Positions 1-8,182 of a stretch of 45,285 nt of DNA are shown in pieces. Below the pieces are notes generated by a model. That model saw only the letters and a list, made by a program, of their open reading frames with translations, was not told the origin of the DNA and made no database searches. How positions within the stretch are numbered: position 1 is the stretch's first letter; each line of letters begins with the position of its first letter. Source of the stretch: an uncultured Myxococcales bacterium (GTDB lineage Bacteria > Myxococcota_A > Polyangia > Polyangiales > Polyangiaceae); NCBI GenBank assembly GCA_937872925.1, contig CALMUT010000020.1, forward strand, positions 1-45,285, read 5' to 3'. The position numbers and the translations under genes were made by a program.

Positions 1-1
1 G

Positions 2-640
2 CTCTCCGAGAAGAACCTAGCCGCACTTGAAAGCGGCGCGACGAACTTGCAGGCCCATATCGACCTGCTGCGAGAGTTTGGGCTCCCGGTGGTCGTCGCC
101 ATCAACCGCTTTCCCGAAGACTCCGAAGAGGAGATCGCGCGGGTGCGCGCCATCGCAGTCGAGCGCGGCGCGAGCGCCGCCGTGACGAGCTCGGTCTTCG
201 CGGATGGGGCCGACGGCGGAGTGGCCATGGCCGAGGCGGTGCTGGAGGCGGCGACAGCCAAGAGCAACTTCCGCATGCTCTATGAGCTTTCAGACTCCCT
301 CGAATCCAAGTTGCAGACCCTCGCCACGCGTATCTATGGCGCCAAAGGCATCGAGCTTTCCGCCGAGGCCTCCGCCGCATTGGAACGTTTCACGGCCCAG
401 GGCTACAGCAAGCTGCCGGTGTGCATGGCCAAGACTCAGGCGTCGCTCTCCCACGACCCCAAATTGCTCGGCCGTCCCCAGGACTACATTTTCCCGATCC
501 GTGACGTCCGACTCTCAGCAGGCGCAGGCTTCGTCTACGCGTTGGCGGGCGACCAGCGCACCATGCCCGGATTGCCCGGCGACCCGGCGGCAAGGCACGT
601 GGAGCTCAGCGACGACGGCTCCATTGTCGGCCTGTTCTGA
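2..640 (+). CDS. fhs: Formate-tetrahydrofolate ligase, C-terminal part (5' truncated by window edge)
   Basis: This is the last 212 codons of formyltetrahydrofolate synthetase, which makes 10-formyl-THF from formate, THF and ATP in cytosolic one-carbon metabolism. The frame is open from base 2, and residues before the first in-frame TTG at 47 (NLAALESGATNLQAHI) already match the family, so the gene starts outside the window. Recognisable family blocks are GLPVVVAINRFPEDS, IYGAKGIELS, LPVCMAKTQASLSHDP and the C-terminal AGAGFVYALAGDQRTMPGLP. The family is usually about 550-560 residues, so roughly 350 residues lie upstream. It ends normally at TGA 640. A 110 bp gap separates it from the next gene, and I see no strong terminator there. 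Confidence 0.95.
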   Translation, partial: LSEKNLAALESGATNLQAHIDLLREFGLPVVVAINRFPEDSEEEIARVRAIAVERGASAAVTSSVFADGADGGVAMAEAVLEAATAKSNFRMLYELSDSLESKLQTLATRIYGAKGIELSAEASAALERFTAQGYSKLPVCMAKTQASLSHDPKLLGRPQDYIFPIRDVRLSAGAGFVYALAGDQRTMPGLPGDPAARHVELSDDGSIVGLF

Positions 641-737
641 CTCAACCGACGCGCGAGCCCCTCCACACGCCGGCGCGAGCCACCAGCTGTTTTTGACCGG
701 GCCTGCGCTTTCGAAGGGATCACGCGGGTCGCCACAG

Positions 738-743
738 TATACT
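738..743 (+). promoter_or_regulatory. Possible -10 box giving a leaderless transcript
   Basis: TATACT, inside the 8-bp palindrome AGTATACT, lies 7 bp before the GTG at 751, and no Shine-Dalgarno sequence precedes that GTG. If this is a real -10 box, transcription would begin at about the start codon. No good -35 is visible at 715-720, so the call is weak. Confidence 0.25.
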
Positions 744-750
744 CGGCGCC

Positions 751-2646
751 GTGGGTGAACACGGCGTAAGGGGGGCCGACGATGCCGCTGCGATCCGTGA
801 ATTCACTCGCGCGCTGCTTTCGGACATCGATGCTCTCGAGGAACTGCTGGCGGGCGGGGGTATCGAGACAGGCATGGGCCGCGGCGGCCTCGAACAGGAA
901 ATGTTGTTGGTGGATCCCCGCGGCCGACCGGCATGCGTCGGCCCCCAAGTGCTGCGGGAAGCGAGGGATCCACGCCTGACCACGGAGCTCGCACAGTTCA
1001 ACCTTGAAGCCAATCTGCCGCCGCAGCTGCTGACCTCCAACGTCCTGACAAGACTAGAGAGCGAACTGAACGAAGTGATCGCAGTCGTCAACGGCGGCGC
1101 GCGTGCGCACGATGCTGCCGTCCTTCTCACGGGTATCTTGCCGTCGCTGCAACAGAGCGACTTGACGCTGGCGCAGATGACTCCAGAAGTACGCTACCAA
1201 ATCCTAGATCGCGCGGTCATGAAACTCCGCGGCGGCCCGTTTCAGGTCTTCTTGCAGGGAACGGACGAGCTGAACATCACCCACGACTGCGTGATGCTGG
1301 AGTCCGCCAACACCAGCTTCCAACTGCATCTGCAGGTGGAGGCCGAAGAGTTCGCCGAACTCTACAATCTCGCGCAGTTGGTCACTGCGCCATTGCTCGC
1401 GGCGGCAGTGGGCTCGCCGCTGTTGCTCGGCAAGAGGCTGTGGCAAGAGACCCGGGTCGCGCTCTTTGAACGAACCGTGGACGTGCGCTCGGCTGCGGAG
1501 ACGGCCCGGGGCGGTCGCACCCGGGTCAGCTTCGGAGACGACTGGGTCCAAAGCAGCGTGCTCGAAGTCTTTCGAGAAGACGCCGCGCGTTTTCGCGTGC
1601 TGGTGACCCGAGAGGCCGAACGAGACCCCGTGGCGATCGCGCGAGAGGGGCGAGCGCCCCGGCTGCATGCATTGTCCTTGCACAACAGCACGGTCTGGCG
1701 CTGGAACCGCGCGTGCTACGGCTCCGACGGCGAGACAGCGCATCTGCGGATCGAAAACCGCGTCGTGCCCTCGGGTCCCACGGTCATCGACGAGGTGGCC
1801 AACGCGGCGCTGTTTTGGGGCGTGCTGCTGGGCCTCAAGGACATTGCCCCTGGCATCGCCAAGCGCATCGCTTTCGACAACGTGCGCGCGAACTTCATCG
1901 CTGCGGCCCGTCATGGGCTGGACGCCCAGTTTTCGTGGCTCGACGGCAAACGCATCGGGGCCCAGGCGCTGCTACTCGAAGAGCTACTTCCCAGTGCACA
2001 GCGGGGCCTCGAGAGTGTCGGCGTTGACCCAGCGGACCTGCGGCGCAGCTTGGGGGTGCTCGAAGGGCGCGTGACCAGCGGACGCACCACGTCGCAGTGG
2101 ATGCTGCGCGCCTTTGAAATCCTGCGTCGCCGCATGACGGCCCAAGGCGCTGCCTGCGAACTATCCAAGCGCATGCTTGAGTTCGGTCACCTCGGCGAGC
2201 CCGTGCATACCTGGCCTGAACTGAATGGGAGGAGCAGTGAACGAGTGAGTGACCGCGACGAACCCACCCTTCGCGAGATCATGACGACGGATCTGTTCAC
2301 GCTCCGTCCGGACGACATCGTGGATCTCGCCAGCAGTGTGATGCGATGGCGGCGAGTGCGCCACGTGCCCGTAGAGGACGAGAACGGCAAGCTCGTGGGC
2401 CTACTGACCACGCGTTCCATCTTGGAAGGCTTGGCCAAAAGCAGAGCCGGAGACGACGCCATCACGGCCTTGGACATCTGCGACCCGTCACCACTAACAT
2501 TGACGCAAGACACGCGGCTATCCGCAGCGTGCCAAGCGGTGCTTGCCGCAGACGCCAGCTGCGCGCTCGTCATTGGCGCCACAGGTCGTTTGGTCGGGCT
2601 GGTGACGGAGCGGGACTTGCTCCGCGCGCTAGCACCCGGCCAGTGA
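751..2646 (+). CDS. GCS2-type carboxylate-amine ligase fused to a C-terminal CBS-domain pair
   Basis: A 631-residue protein. Residues about 40-480 resemble the GCS2/YbdK family of ATP-grasp-like glutamate-cysteine ligases: GGLEQEMLLVD near the N-terminus, FNLEANLPPQ, and the HNSTVWRWNR and LRIENRVVPSGPT blocks. These enzymes form a gamma-glutamyl or other carboxylate-amine bond in the cytosol. Residues about 508-563 (REIMTTDLFTLRPDD...VGLLTTRSIL) and 570-628 (GRLVGLVTERDLLRAL) are two CBS motifs, a Bateman module that usually binds adenine nucleotides. YbdK-type proteins are normally about 370-500 residues without CBS domains, so the tail suggests nucleotide-sensing control of the ligase. The GTG start is the first in frame and has no obvious ribosome site. 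The substrate cannot be told from the sequence. Confidence 0.85.
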   Translation: MGEHGVRGADDAAAIREFTRALLSDIDALEELLAGGGIETGMGRGGLEQEMLLVDPRGRPACVGPQVLREARDPRLTTELAQFNLEANLPPQLLTSNVLTRLESELNEVIAVVNGGARAHDAAVLLTGILPSLQQSDLTLAQMTPEVRYQILDRAVMKLRGGPFQVFLQGTDELNITHDCVMLESANTSFQLHLQVEAEEFAELYNLAQLVTAPLLAAAVGSPLLLGKRLWQETRVALFERTVDVRSAAETARGGRTRVSFGDDWVQSSVLEVFREDAARFRVLVTREAERDPVAIAREGRAPRLHALSLHNSTVWRWNRACYGSDGETAHLRIENRVVPSGPTVIDEVANAALFWGVLLGLKDIAPGIAKRIAFDNVRANFIAAARHGLDAQFSWLDGKRIGAQALLLEELLPSAQRGLESVGVDPADLRRSLGVLEGRVTSGRTTSQWMLRAFEILRRRMTAQGAACELSKRMLEFGHLGEPVHTWPELNGRSSERVSDRDEPTLREIMTTDLFTLRPDDIVDLASSVMRWRRVRHVPVEDENGKLVGLLTTRSILEGLAKSRAGDDAITALDICDPSPLTLTQDTRLSAACQAVLAADASCALVIGATGRLVGLVTERDLLRALAPGQ

Positions 2647-2649
2647 TGC

Positions 2650-4548
2650 TCAGATCCGTACCGGCAGCAGCAGCCGCGACCCTGGGAGCTGGATCTGCCA
2701 GCGAAGCGGCCCGTCGCTTGGCGGCGTCGTGAAGTGATCGACGTCCGCGCCACCGAGGGTCAAGCGCAGGCGATGCCCTCGGCGGATGCGCATGGCCAAA
2801 GGCAGCAGCTCGATCACGTGGTTCGCGGCCTGCTCCGGCGCCAGGCTCTGCGCGTCCTTGCGACAGAAAGACGAAAACGCTTGAGGTAGCTTCGCCGCAG
2901 AGGTGCCGAGTCGACTCTTGTGAATGCTGCGCAGCTGCCCTTCACTCAGAATGCGCGCGTCGCCGCTTTCGGTGACGTCTTCTAGGTACACGATCATCGC
3001 AAAGTCCGGCTGGGACGCCGCGAGCTCAAGCACAAGCACTGGATGCCCGGTGAGATCCAAGTCTCGGTCGAGCACGTCGCTGTCGTATTCCAAATAGCCA
3101 GACTTCGATCGCCCCACGCCGTCAGCCTGCAAGAATGGACACAGCAGCGTGCGCCAGCGCGTGCGTTTGCCAGAGCTGACGCTCAGATCGACTTCGAATG
3201 TGTCGCTGCCTTCCCGGGCAGGTGCCGGCGCAAGGCGGCGCCCCTCGGAAAAGCACAGCTCCACGGGAGACACATCCGGCGGCGGCCACTGCTCCGACGC
3301 GCACCAGCGGCCCTGACCCATGCTGTAGTAGCGCACCCGCGCCACTCGGTCGCTGGCGCACGGTGGCGTTGCGAACAGATGAAGGTCGAAGAAACGCAAC
3401 AGCTCGGTAGCATGATCAAAGCGCGCGGCTCGACCCGGCGCGTCGGGATCCAGGTCGAGCTGCCCGCCGTGCACCCAAGGGCCGATCAAGAGTGAACTGT
3501 CGCCGCCCAAGGCCGACAGCGCGTGGTGACGCTTGACGGCAGCGCCGGCGTAGCCCGCGTCAAACCATCCGCCGTAGCTCAATACCGCAACGTTCTGCAT
3601 ACGCTGCACGTAGGCGTGGGGGCTAAAGTAGTCCGAGGTTTGTCCGGAGATAGGCGAATTCGGCGGCGAATCATCGCGGAAGGTCATGTGCACCGCGCCT
3701 TCGTGCACGCTGTAGTTTTCACAATGCGTCGCTAGTGCAGCGTGCAAGTCGCGCTCAGCGCTATCGGCGTCCACCGGTGCGACGCCGCCCAGTCCGAAGG
3801 TGAGAACCCGCGCCAACGCTGCGTTGGAAAGCGGCCGATCGATCGCGTGCGCTAACTCCGGCGGCAGAGCACCATGCGCCTGCAACATGTAGATCAACGC
3901 GACCATTTCGCCGGGCACGTTGCGATCCAGCGCGCCGTTGGCCTTTTCCCAGGCCGCCGTGAAGTACGAATGGTGTAGCCCACCCGGGAACGCCACGTCC
4001 GTGTATACATCGAAGAGCGAGAAGCGCGGCGCGATAGCTTTGACCGCCGGATGCCCAGTGGTGGCCAGAAAATCCGCAGTCGTTCCGTCGTAAGAAACGC
4101 CGGTAGAGCCGACGCGCCCGTTGCTCCACGGCTGCTTACAGATCCACTCCACGATCTCTTTGCCGTCTGCGACCTCGCCGTCCAAATACCAGGGGCATGG
4201 GCGTTCACCGAAGGACGCCCCAGACCCCCGCGCGTCCACGTCCACCCATGCATAGCCGCGGCTGGTGAGAAGCGCGCGCATTGGTGCGTTCATTGGGTCC
4301 AGGGTGTTTTCGGAAAGCGCCCGGCGCAGCAGCGGATGCACGGCAAAGCGGCGGAAGTAGCGCGTCTGCCGCAGGATGGTCGGCAGCGGCTCCCCGCGGT
4401 GGCCTTTGGGCAGACACACATCCACGGCAATGCGCACGCCGTCGCGCATCTTCAGATACAGCGAACGCCGCTCGATGCCGCGATACAGGCGCGGCCGCGC
4501 CGCAAGGTACGCCACGTGTGACGGGTCTGCGTCCCGAGACGGCTGCAT
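2650..4548 (-). CDS. CocE/NonD-type alpha/beta hydrolase (X-Pro dipeptidyl-peptidase S15-like)
   Basis: A 632-residue serine hydrolase of the CocE/NonD family, which cleaves esters or amides such as acyl groups next to proline or amino-ester drugs. The expected catalytic residues are visible: nucleophile Ser152 in the elbow GVSYDG, Asp330 in GWFDAGYAG and His360 in GPWVHGG. The C-terminal half, from about residue 400, has the beta-sandwich signature of the family (DLDLTGHPVLVLELAAS, SQPDFAMIVYLEDV). There is no signal peptide, so it is probably cytosolic. It follows a TetR gene on the same strand by 30 bp and is likely in the same transcript. The physiological substrate is unknown. The neighbouring 751-2646 gene converges on its 3' end with a 3 bp gap. 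Confidence 0.88.
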   Translation of the reverse strand: MQPSRDADPSHVAYLAARPRLYRGIERRSLYLKMRDGVRIAVDVCLPKGHRGEPLPTILRQTRYFRRFAVHPLLRRALSENTLDPMNAPMRALLTSRGYAWVDVDARGSGASFGERPCPWYLDGEVADGKEIVEWICKQPWSNGRVGSTGVSYDGTTADFLATTGHPAVKAIAPRFSLFDVYTDVAFPGGLHHSYFTAAWEKANGALDRNVPGEMVALIYMLQAHGALPPELAHAIDRPLSNAALARVLTFGLGGVAPVDADSAERDLHAALATHCENYSVHEGAVHMTFRDDSPPNSPISGQTSDYFSPHAYVQRMQNVAVLSYGGWFDAGYAGAAVKRHHALSALGGDSSLLIGPWVHGGQLDLDPDAPGRAARFDHATELLRFFDLHLFATPPCASDRVARVRYYSMGQGRWCASEQWPPPDVSPVELCFSEGRRLAPAPAREGSDTFEVDLSVSSGKRTRWRTLLCPFLQADGVGRSKSGYLEYDSDVLDRDLDLTGHPVLVLELAASQPDFAMIVYLEDVTESGDARILSEGQLRSIHKSRLGTSAAKLPQAFSSFCRKDAQSLAPEQAANHVIELLPLAMRIRRGHRLRLTLGGADVDHFTTPPSDGPLRWQIQLPGSRLLLPVRI

Positions 4549-4578
4549 GCGTTCACGCCGCGCGTGACGGAAGCCCCG

Positions 4579-5274
4579 TCACGCCAAGCGACCTCGCCGT
4601 TTCGGAGATGGCTCCACATTCAAACAACCACGGCTCAAGAAGTCATACAGCTGCCCGGTCAGCACGTCCGCGCTCTCCTCGGAAAGCCCCAGCATGACTG
4701 CCTGATACAGCAACTCCTTGAGGGCGCCGATCGTCATATACGCCAATACTCGTGGCTCGCCATCTTCCACGATGCCAAGCGCCTGCCCCTCCTTCAGGCT
4801 CTCCGTCAACAGCTGCACGACGGCATCGTAAAAGGTCAATAGCTTGCGGTCGAAGGCCGAATCCACGCCCAGCGCGTCCGTGAACAAGATCTTCGTCATG
4901 GCGCGCTCCGCCAGGCATACCCGCAAGATGTTGCGCATATTGAGGCGCGCCTGATCGGAAACGGGCGCGGCGCCTTCACCGACGTCGATGCGCATGATCA
5001 CCATGGTCAGTTGGGTGAAGTAGCGATCGAGTAGGTCAGCAAAGATCGCGCGTTTGTCCTCAAAGTAGAGATAGAACGTGCCTCGGGCAATGCCCGCCTC
5101 GGCCACGATGTCGTCGATCGTGCTCTGGTGGTAACCCAGCTTGGCGAACACGTCCCGAGCGCAACTCAAGATATGCGCTCGGCGCTCGGCCTTGCCCATG
5201 CTGGAACGGCGCGCGGGCTTCTGCTCGCCCCCGTTCTTTCGCGCGCGCTTCTTTGCCTTCTTCGCCCGGGCCAC
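4579..5274 (-). CDS. TetR/AcrR-family transcriptional regulator
   Basis: A 231-residue one-component repressor. After a very basic N-terminal extension (residues 1-30, rich in Lys and Arg) comes the typical TetR helix-turn-helix at about 34-80: AHILSCARDVFAKLGY, TIDDIVAEAGIARGTFYLYF, DKRAIFADLL. The C-terminal ligand domain is variable and gives no ligand. The GTG at 5274 is the first start after an in-frame stop; its ribosome site is poor. It precedes the CocE hydrolase by 30 bp, so it probably controls that gene and itself. It is also the only TetR gene in the window and hence a candidate, unproven, for the palindromes at 8128 and 33056. Its own upstream region has only half-site-like sequence. 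Confidence 0.92.
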   Translation of the reverse strand: MARAKKAKKRARKNGGEQKPARRSSMGKAERRAHILSCARDVFAKLGYHQSTIDDIVAEAGIARGTFYLYFEDKRAIFADLLDRYFTQLTMVIMRIDVGEGAAPVSDQARLNMRNILRVCLAERAMTKILFTDALGVDSAFDRKLLTFYDAVVQLLTESLKEGQALGIVEDGEPRVLAYMTIGALKELLYQAVMLGLSEESADVLTGQLYDFLSRGCLNVEPSPKRRGRLA

Positions 5275-5395
5275 GCGCCGACGTTACACACGCCGGCGTC
5301 CGCGCGCCATGCACAATCGAACTACCTGGACGCCGTGTTTACTTGGTTGTTTTTTATGCCGCACGTACAGCGTCATCGACTCCGTCGGTTTTCGT

Positions 5396-6655
5396 TCAGC
5401 GCGGCGGCAGATTCTGCGTCGCACATCCAAAGACCACGTCGATGCGGCCTTTGACGACCGGCGTGATCTTGCTGCACGACGCGGGGCATGCCTTGACCGC
5501 CTTGGGTGCTGCGTTGTTGTCGTAGTACCAGCCGCCAAGCAGCGGGTCGCATTTACTCGCGTCGTCGACGTGAAAGAGCGTCTCCTTGGTGCCGTTGTCC
5601 TGATTGATGAACTCCACGTTCACCTTATTCGGATCGAGGGTTTGGCCTTGGGGCGGCGGTGGGATCACCCACTCGCAGGTTAGCGGCTGCGCGCCCTGGA
5701 TGATCTTGGTTGCCAGCTCATTGAACACCTTTTGGAAGGTCTGCGCGCAAGGCGCGGCCTGCCCGGGCGGACACTGGCAAATATCGCCGTGCACGCCGCC
5801 GGTCTTGGTCACGATGTCCTTCCACACCTGGCCCACGGCTGCAGCGTTGGCGCATTGGGTAAACGAGTACACGGCGGACAGCTTCCAATTGGGTTTGCCC
5901 GCGCTGTCTGCCAGCATCGGGTCCAGCGCGGTGTAGTCCTTGATAAACAAGTCCGGGTTGTTGTCATACGGGCCGGGATCCCCCGTGCCGCCGGAGCCGG
6001 TGCCGGTGCGCGAGTCGTCGTCGGTCACGACGACGAGATACTTGAGGGCGCCCGGTCGCAACATGAACTTGTACGCGGGAAAGAGCTGTACCAGCTGCTT
6101 CGCTGCGTCGACGCTGTCGATGAAGGCGGACGGGTGGTGGAAGAAGTTCGGCAGCTTGGTGTCGGTGCCGGCAGGCGGGCACTGCCCGGAGCCAAGGGGC
6201 CCGGGAACGCAAATCCCCGGCAAGATCAGGAACTGATAGCCAGCTAGCATCACCACGTGCACGTCGATGCCGGTCGCGACGATCTGCTGGCTGAAGGCGT
6301 TGATGTTGGTCTGCACGGCCGCCGCCTCTTCCAGCATGCTGCCTGACGTGTCGACCGCCCACACGATGTCCGCGGGCTCGAAGAGCTGCTTGGCCTCTTG
6401 CGAAAACTTCTGGCAAGCGGCGTCTCCGGGATCCGTCGTGCCGCCAGTGCCGGAGTCGAGCTGAATGTTGCCACCCGTACCGCCGGTACCGACGGTGCCA
6501 CCGCCGGTCCCCGTCCCGGCGCCCGCGCCTCCGGTGCCAGTGCCCGCCCCGGTGCCACCGGGCCGATCATCGCCCCCCGGGCTCGCGGAACAAGAAAGCC
6601 CGAGCAGCGTTCCGATCACCGCAGCCGACGTGAGTAGCTTCCAGGGCATGCGCAT
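5396..6655 (-). CDS. VWA-domain lipoprotein with a C-terminal Cys module
   Basis: A 419-residue secreted lipoprotein. The signal peptide at residues 1-21 ends in the lipobox LGLSC. It is followed by a Gly/Thr-rich linker (GTGGAGTG-type, to about residue 75). A von Willebrand A domain starts near 97 with the MIDAS motif DTSGSM (Asp102), and the fold continues to about 330. The last 95 residues form a module with TCEWVIPPPPQG, LDPNKVNVEF, CDPLLGGWYYDNN, CPASCS and a final GC, which recurs in the gene at 44607-45285. The start was set at 6655 because upstream residues do not fit a signal peptide; ATG 6649 is an alternative. It probably acts as an outer-membrane or surface adhesion or metal-dependent binding protein, but the partner is unknown. 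Confidence 0.85.
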   Translation of the reverse strand: MRMPWKLLTSAAVIGTLLGLSCSASPGGDDRPGGTGAGTGTGGAGAGTGTGGGTVGTGGTGGNIQLDSGTGGTTDPGDAACQKFSQEAKQLFEPADIVWAVDTSGSMLEEAAAVQTNINAFSQQIVATGIDVHVVMLAGYQFLILPGICVPGPLGSGQCPPAGTDTKLPNFFHHPSAFIDSVDAAKQLVQLFPAYKFMLRPGALKYLVVVTDDDSRTGTGSGGTGDPGPYDNNPDLFIKDYTALDPMLADSAGKPNWKLSAVYSFTQCANAAAVGQVWKDIVTKTGGVHGDICQCPPGQAAPCAQTFQKVFNELATKIIQGAQPLTCEWVIPPPPQGQTLDPNKVNVEFINQDNGTKETLFHVDDASKCDPLLGGWYYDNNAAPKAVKACPASCSKITPVVKGRIDVVFGCATQNLPPR

Positions 6656-6883
6656 AGGCGATAGCGTGCCGCGAAGTCGCCCCAAAATCGAGGCAAAGCC
6701 GCTTTCCGCGCGCAAACGCAGCGCATGAAACGCCGCCCGTGAGCGTAACTCGCCTAGGCCGCCCGAGGGTAGGATTCGCTGGATGGGGTGGGGTGCGCGG
6801 TGTACCGGGGGGTGTGGCGACCGGACGGAGTGCGGATGATATGTTTTAGCAACGCGCCGGGAGGTGGGACCGAAGGGGTTCCC

Positions 6884-7792
6884 ATGACTCCTCCCAGACA
6901 GGTCCTGCCCCGCGGCATGTACATGATTACCCGACGGATCTCGCAGCGGCAGTTTCTGATGCGGCCAGGCAAAGATACGACTAGCGCGTTCGGTTACTGC
7001 CTCGCGGTCGCTGCGAAGCGCCACGGGATAAGGGTGTGCTGGCTGATGGTGATGAGCAATCACTATCACGCAGGTGTCTATGACGAGTTCGGCAACTTCC
7101 CGGAGTTTCTCCGCGACTTCCACAGCCTACTGGCTCGTTGCCTCAATTGCCTGCATGCTCGCTGGGAAAACGTCTGGGCCTCCGAGCAGACCAGCGTTGT
7201 TCACTTAGGCGATGCCGACGCCATCTTCGACAAGATGGTCTATTCGCTGTGCAACGCAGTGAAGGACCATCTGGTTGATCGGGCGCACCACTGGCCCGGT
7301 CTGTGCTCCTACCGATACCAGCTCACGAATCGACCGCTCGTCGCGACACGGCCGCACTGGTTCTTCGACAAGGACGGAGGCATGCCTGAGCGCGTGGAGT
7401 TGCATTTTGAGCGTCCTCGAGAGTTCGCTCATCTCAGCGACGAGCAATGGACCGAGAAGCTCATGTCCGCTGTCGCCCAAGAGGAGACCAAAGCCGCAGA
7501 TGTACGCAAGGCAGAAGGTCGCCGCGTGCTCGGCAGCAAGGCTGTCCGCCGCCAGTCGCCGTTTTCACACCCCAAGACGACCTCGGACCGTCGCCGGCTG
7601 CGGCCAAGAGTAGCCAGCAAGAACAAGTGGCGACGCATCGAGATGCTGCAGCGCAACAGGCACTTTCAAGATTGCTACCGGCGAGCCTATGCCCGCAGAG
7701 CCGCCGGAGACGTCGACGTGCTCTTCCCCTACGGCAGCTACAAACTGCGCGTGCAGGGTCTGGTGCGCTGCGAACCACCTCCGCTGCACTGA
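6884..7792 (+). CDS. Y1 transposase-like (REP-associated tyrosine transposase) protein
   Basis: A 302-residue protein of the IS200-like Y1 transposase superfamily, in the single-copy REP-associated group. The N-terminus has the usual QVLPRGMYMITRRISQRQF start, and the HUH metal site is present as SNHYHAGV at about residues 63-70. The nucleophile region is plausibly KMVYSLCNAVKDHLVD, with a Tyr where the family has Y-x-x-x-N-P; the NP is not conserved. A basic C-terminal tail of about 120 residues is longer than in IS200. I see no flanking REP hairpins, terminal repeats or target duplication, so it looks domesticated or a remnant rather than an active element. ATG 6884 was chosen because homology begins there; the frame stays open upstream to 6788. 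Confidence 0.85.
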   Translation: MTPPRQVLPRGMYMITRRISQRQFLMRPGKDTTSAFGYCLAVAAKRHGIRVCWLMVMSNHYHAGVYDEFGNFPEFLRDFHSLLARCLNCLHARWENVWASEQTSVVHLGDADAIFDKMVYSLCNAVKDHLVDRAHHWPGLCSYRYQLTNRPLVATRPHWFFDKDGGMPERVELHFERPREFAHLSDEQWTEKLMSAVAQEETKAADVRKAEGRRVLGSKAVRRQSPFSHPKTTSDRRRLRPRVASKNKWRRIEMLQRNRHFQDCYRRAYARRAAGDVDVLFPYGSYKLRVQGLVRCEPPPLH

Positions 7793-7997
7793 CCCAAATC
7801 TCGGACTGCGCAGGTGCGGTACACGCCGCTCCGGCGCGCAGCTGCGTTTGTTGCTCCGAGTACGTCGGATCTGGGCGCTCAAACCTGCCGATTTTCGCGT
7901 CCAAATCCAGCGTGCGGCCCCGCTGCCGCGCGTGCACCGGCCAAGCCCCTCGCTCTCAGAACCCTACCTGAAGCCTACCTTGGGGCTGCCCAACGAC

Positions 7998-8011
7998 TGA
8001 CACCAGCGTCA
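7998..8011. promoter_or_regulatory. Upstream TetR-type operator-like palindrome
   Basis: TGACACCAGCGTCA is a near-perfect TGAC-N6-GTCA palindrome 130 bp upstream of the promoter-proximal copy at 8128. The same core (GACACCAGCGTCAG) occurs at 32908-32921, upstream of the HgdB-like gene. The 390 bp between 7793 and 8182 otherwise hold no gene I can support, although the frame of the next gene is open through most of it. Confidence 0.6.
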
Positions 8012-8100
8012 GCGCGCGCCGGGGCGGGCACTCCGGCCGGTGGGAAAGCTCTGGAATTTCGGGGAGTTTCGGTGGACTTGGCGCTAGTTTGCGGGCGGCC

Positions 8101-8141
8101 TTGCTCCGGGGGCATCCCTCCGTACACTGACGCCAGCGTCA
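8101..8141 (+). promoter_or_regulatory. Promoter with overlapping TetR-type operator for the activase gene
   Basis: A -35-like TTGCTC (8101-8106), a 16 bp spacer and a -10 TACACT (8123-8128) are followed directly by the palindrome TGACGCCAGCGTCA (8128-8141), whose first base is the last base of the -10. The layout is the same at 33029-33069. A protein bound here would block RNA polymerase, the usual mode of TetR repressors. The ATG at 8183 lies 41 bp downstream. Confidence 0.65.
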
Positions 8142-8182
8142 GTTCTGTCTACGGCGGGATCCGGCCGCCCGAGGAAAAAAGC

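Noticed and set aside
5279..5300. GC-rich inverted half-sites upstream of the TetR gene, possibly an autorepressor site
   Set aside because: The spacing and sequence do not match the TGAC-N6-GTCA palindromes closely enough to support a shared operator.
7814..8182. Upstream in-frame extension of the activase gene
   Set aside because: It contains the promoter, operator and no family sequence; ATG 8183 has a good ribosome site and begins the ATPase motif.
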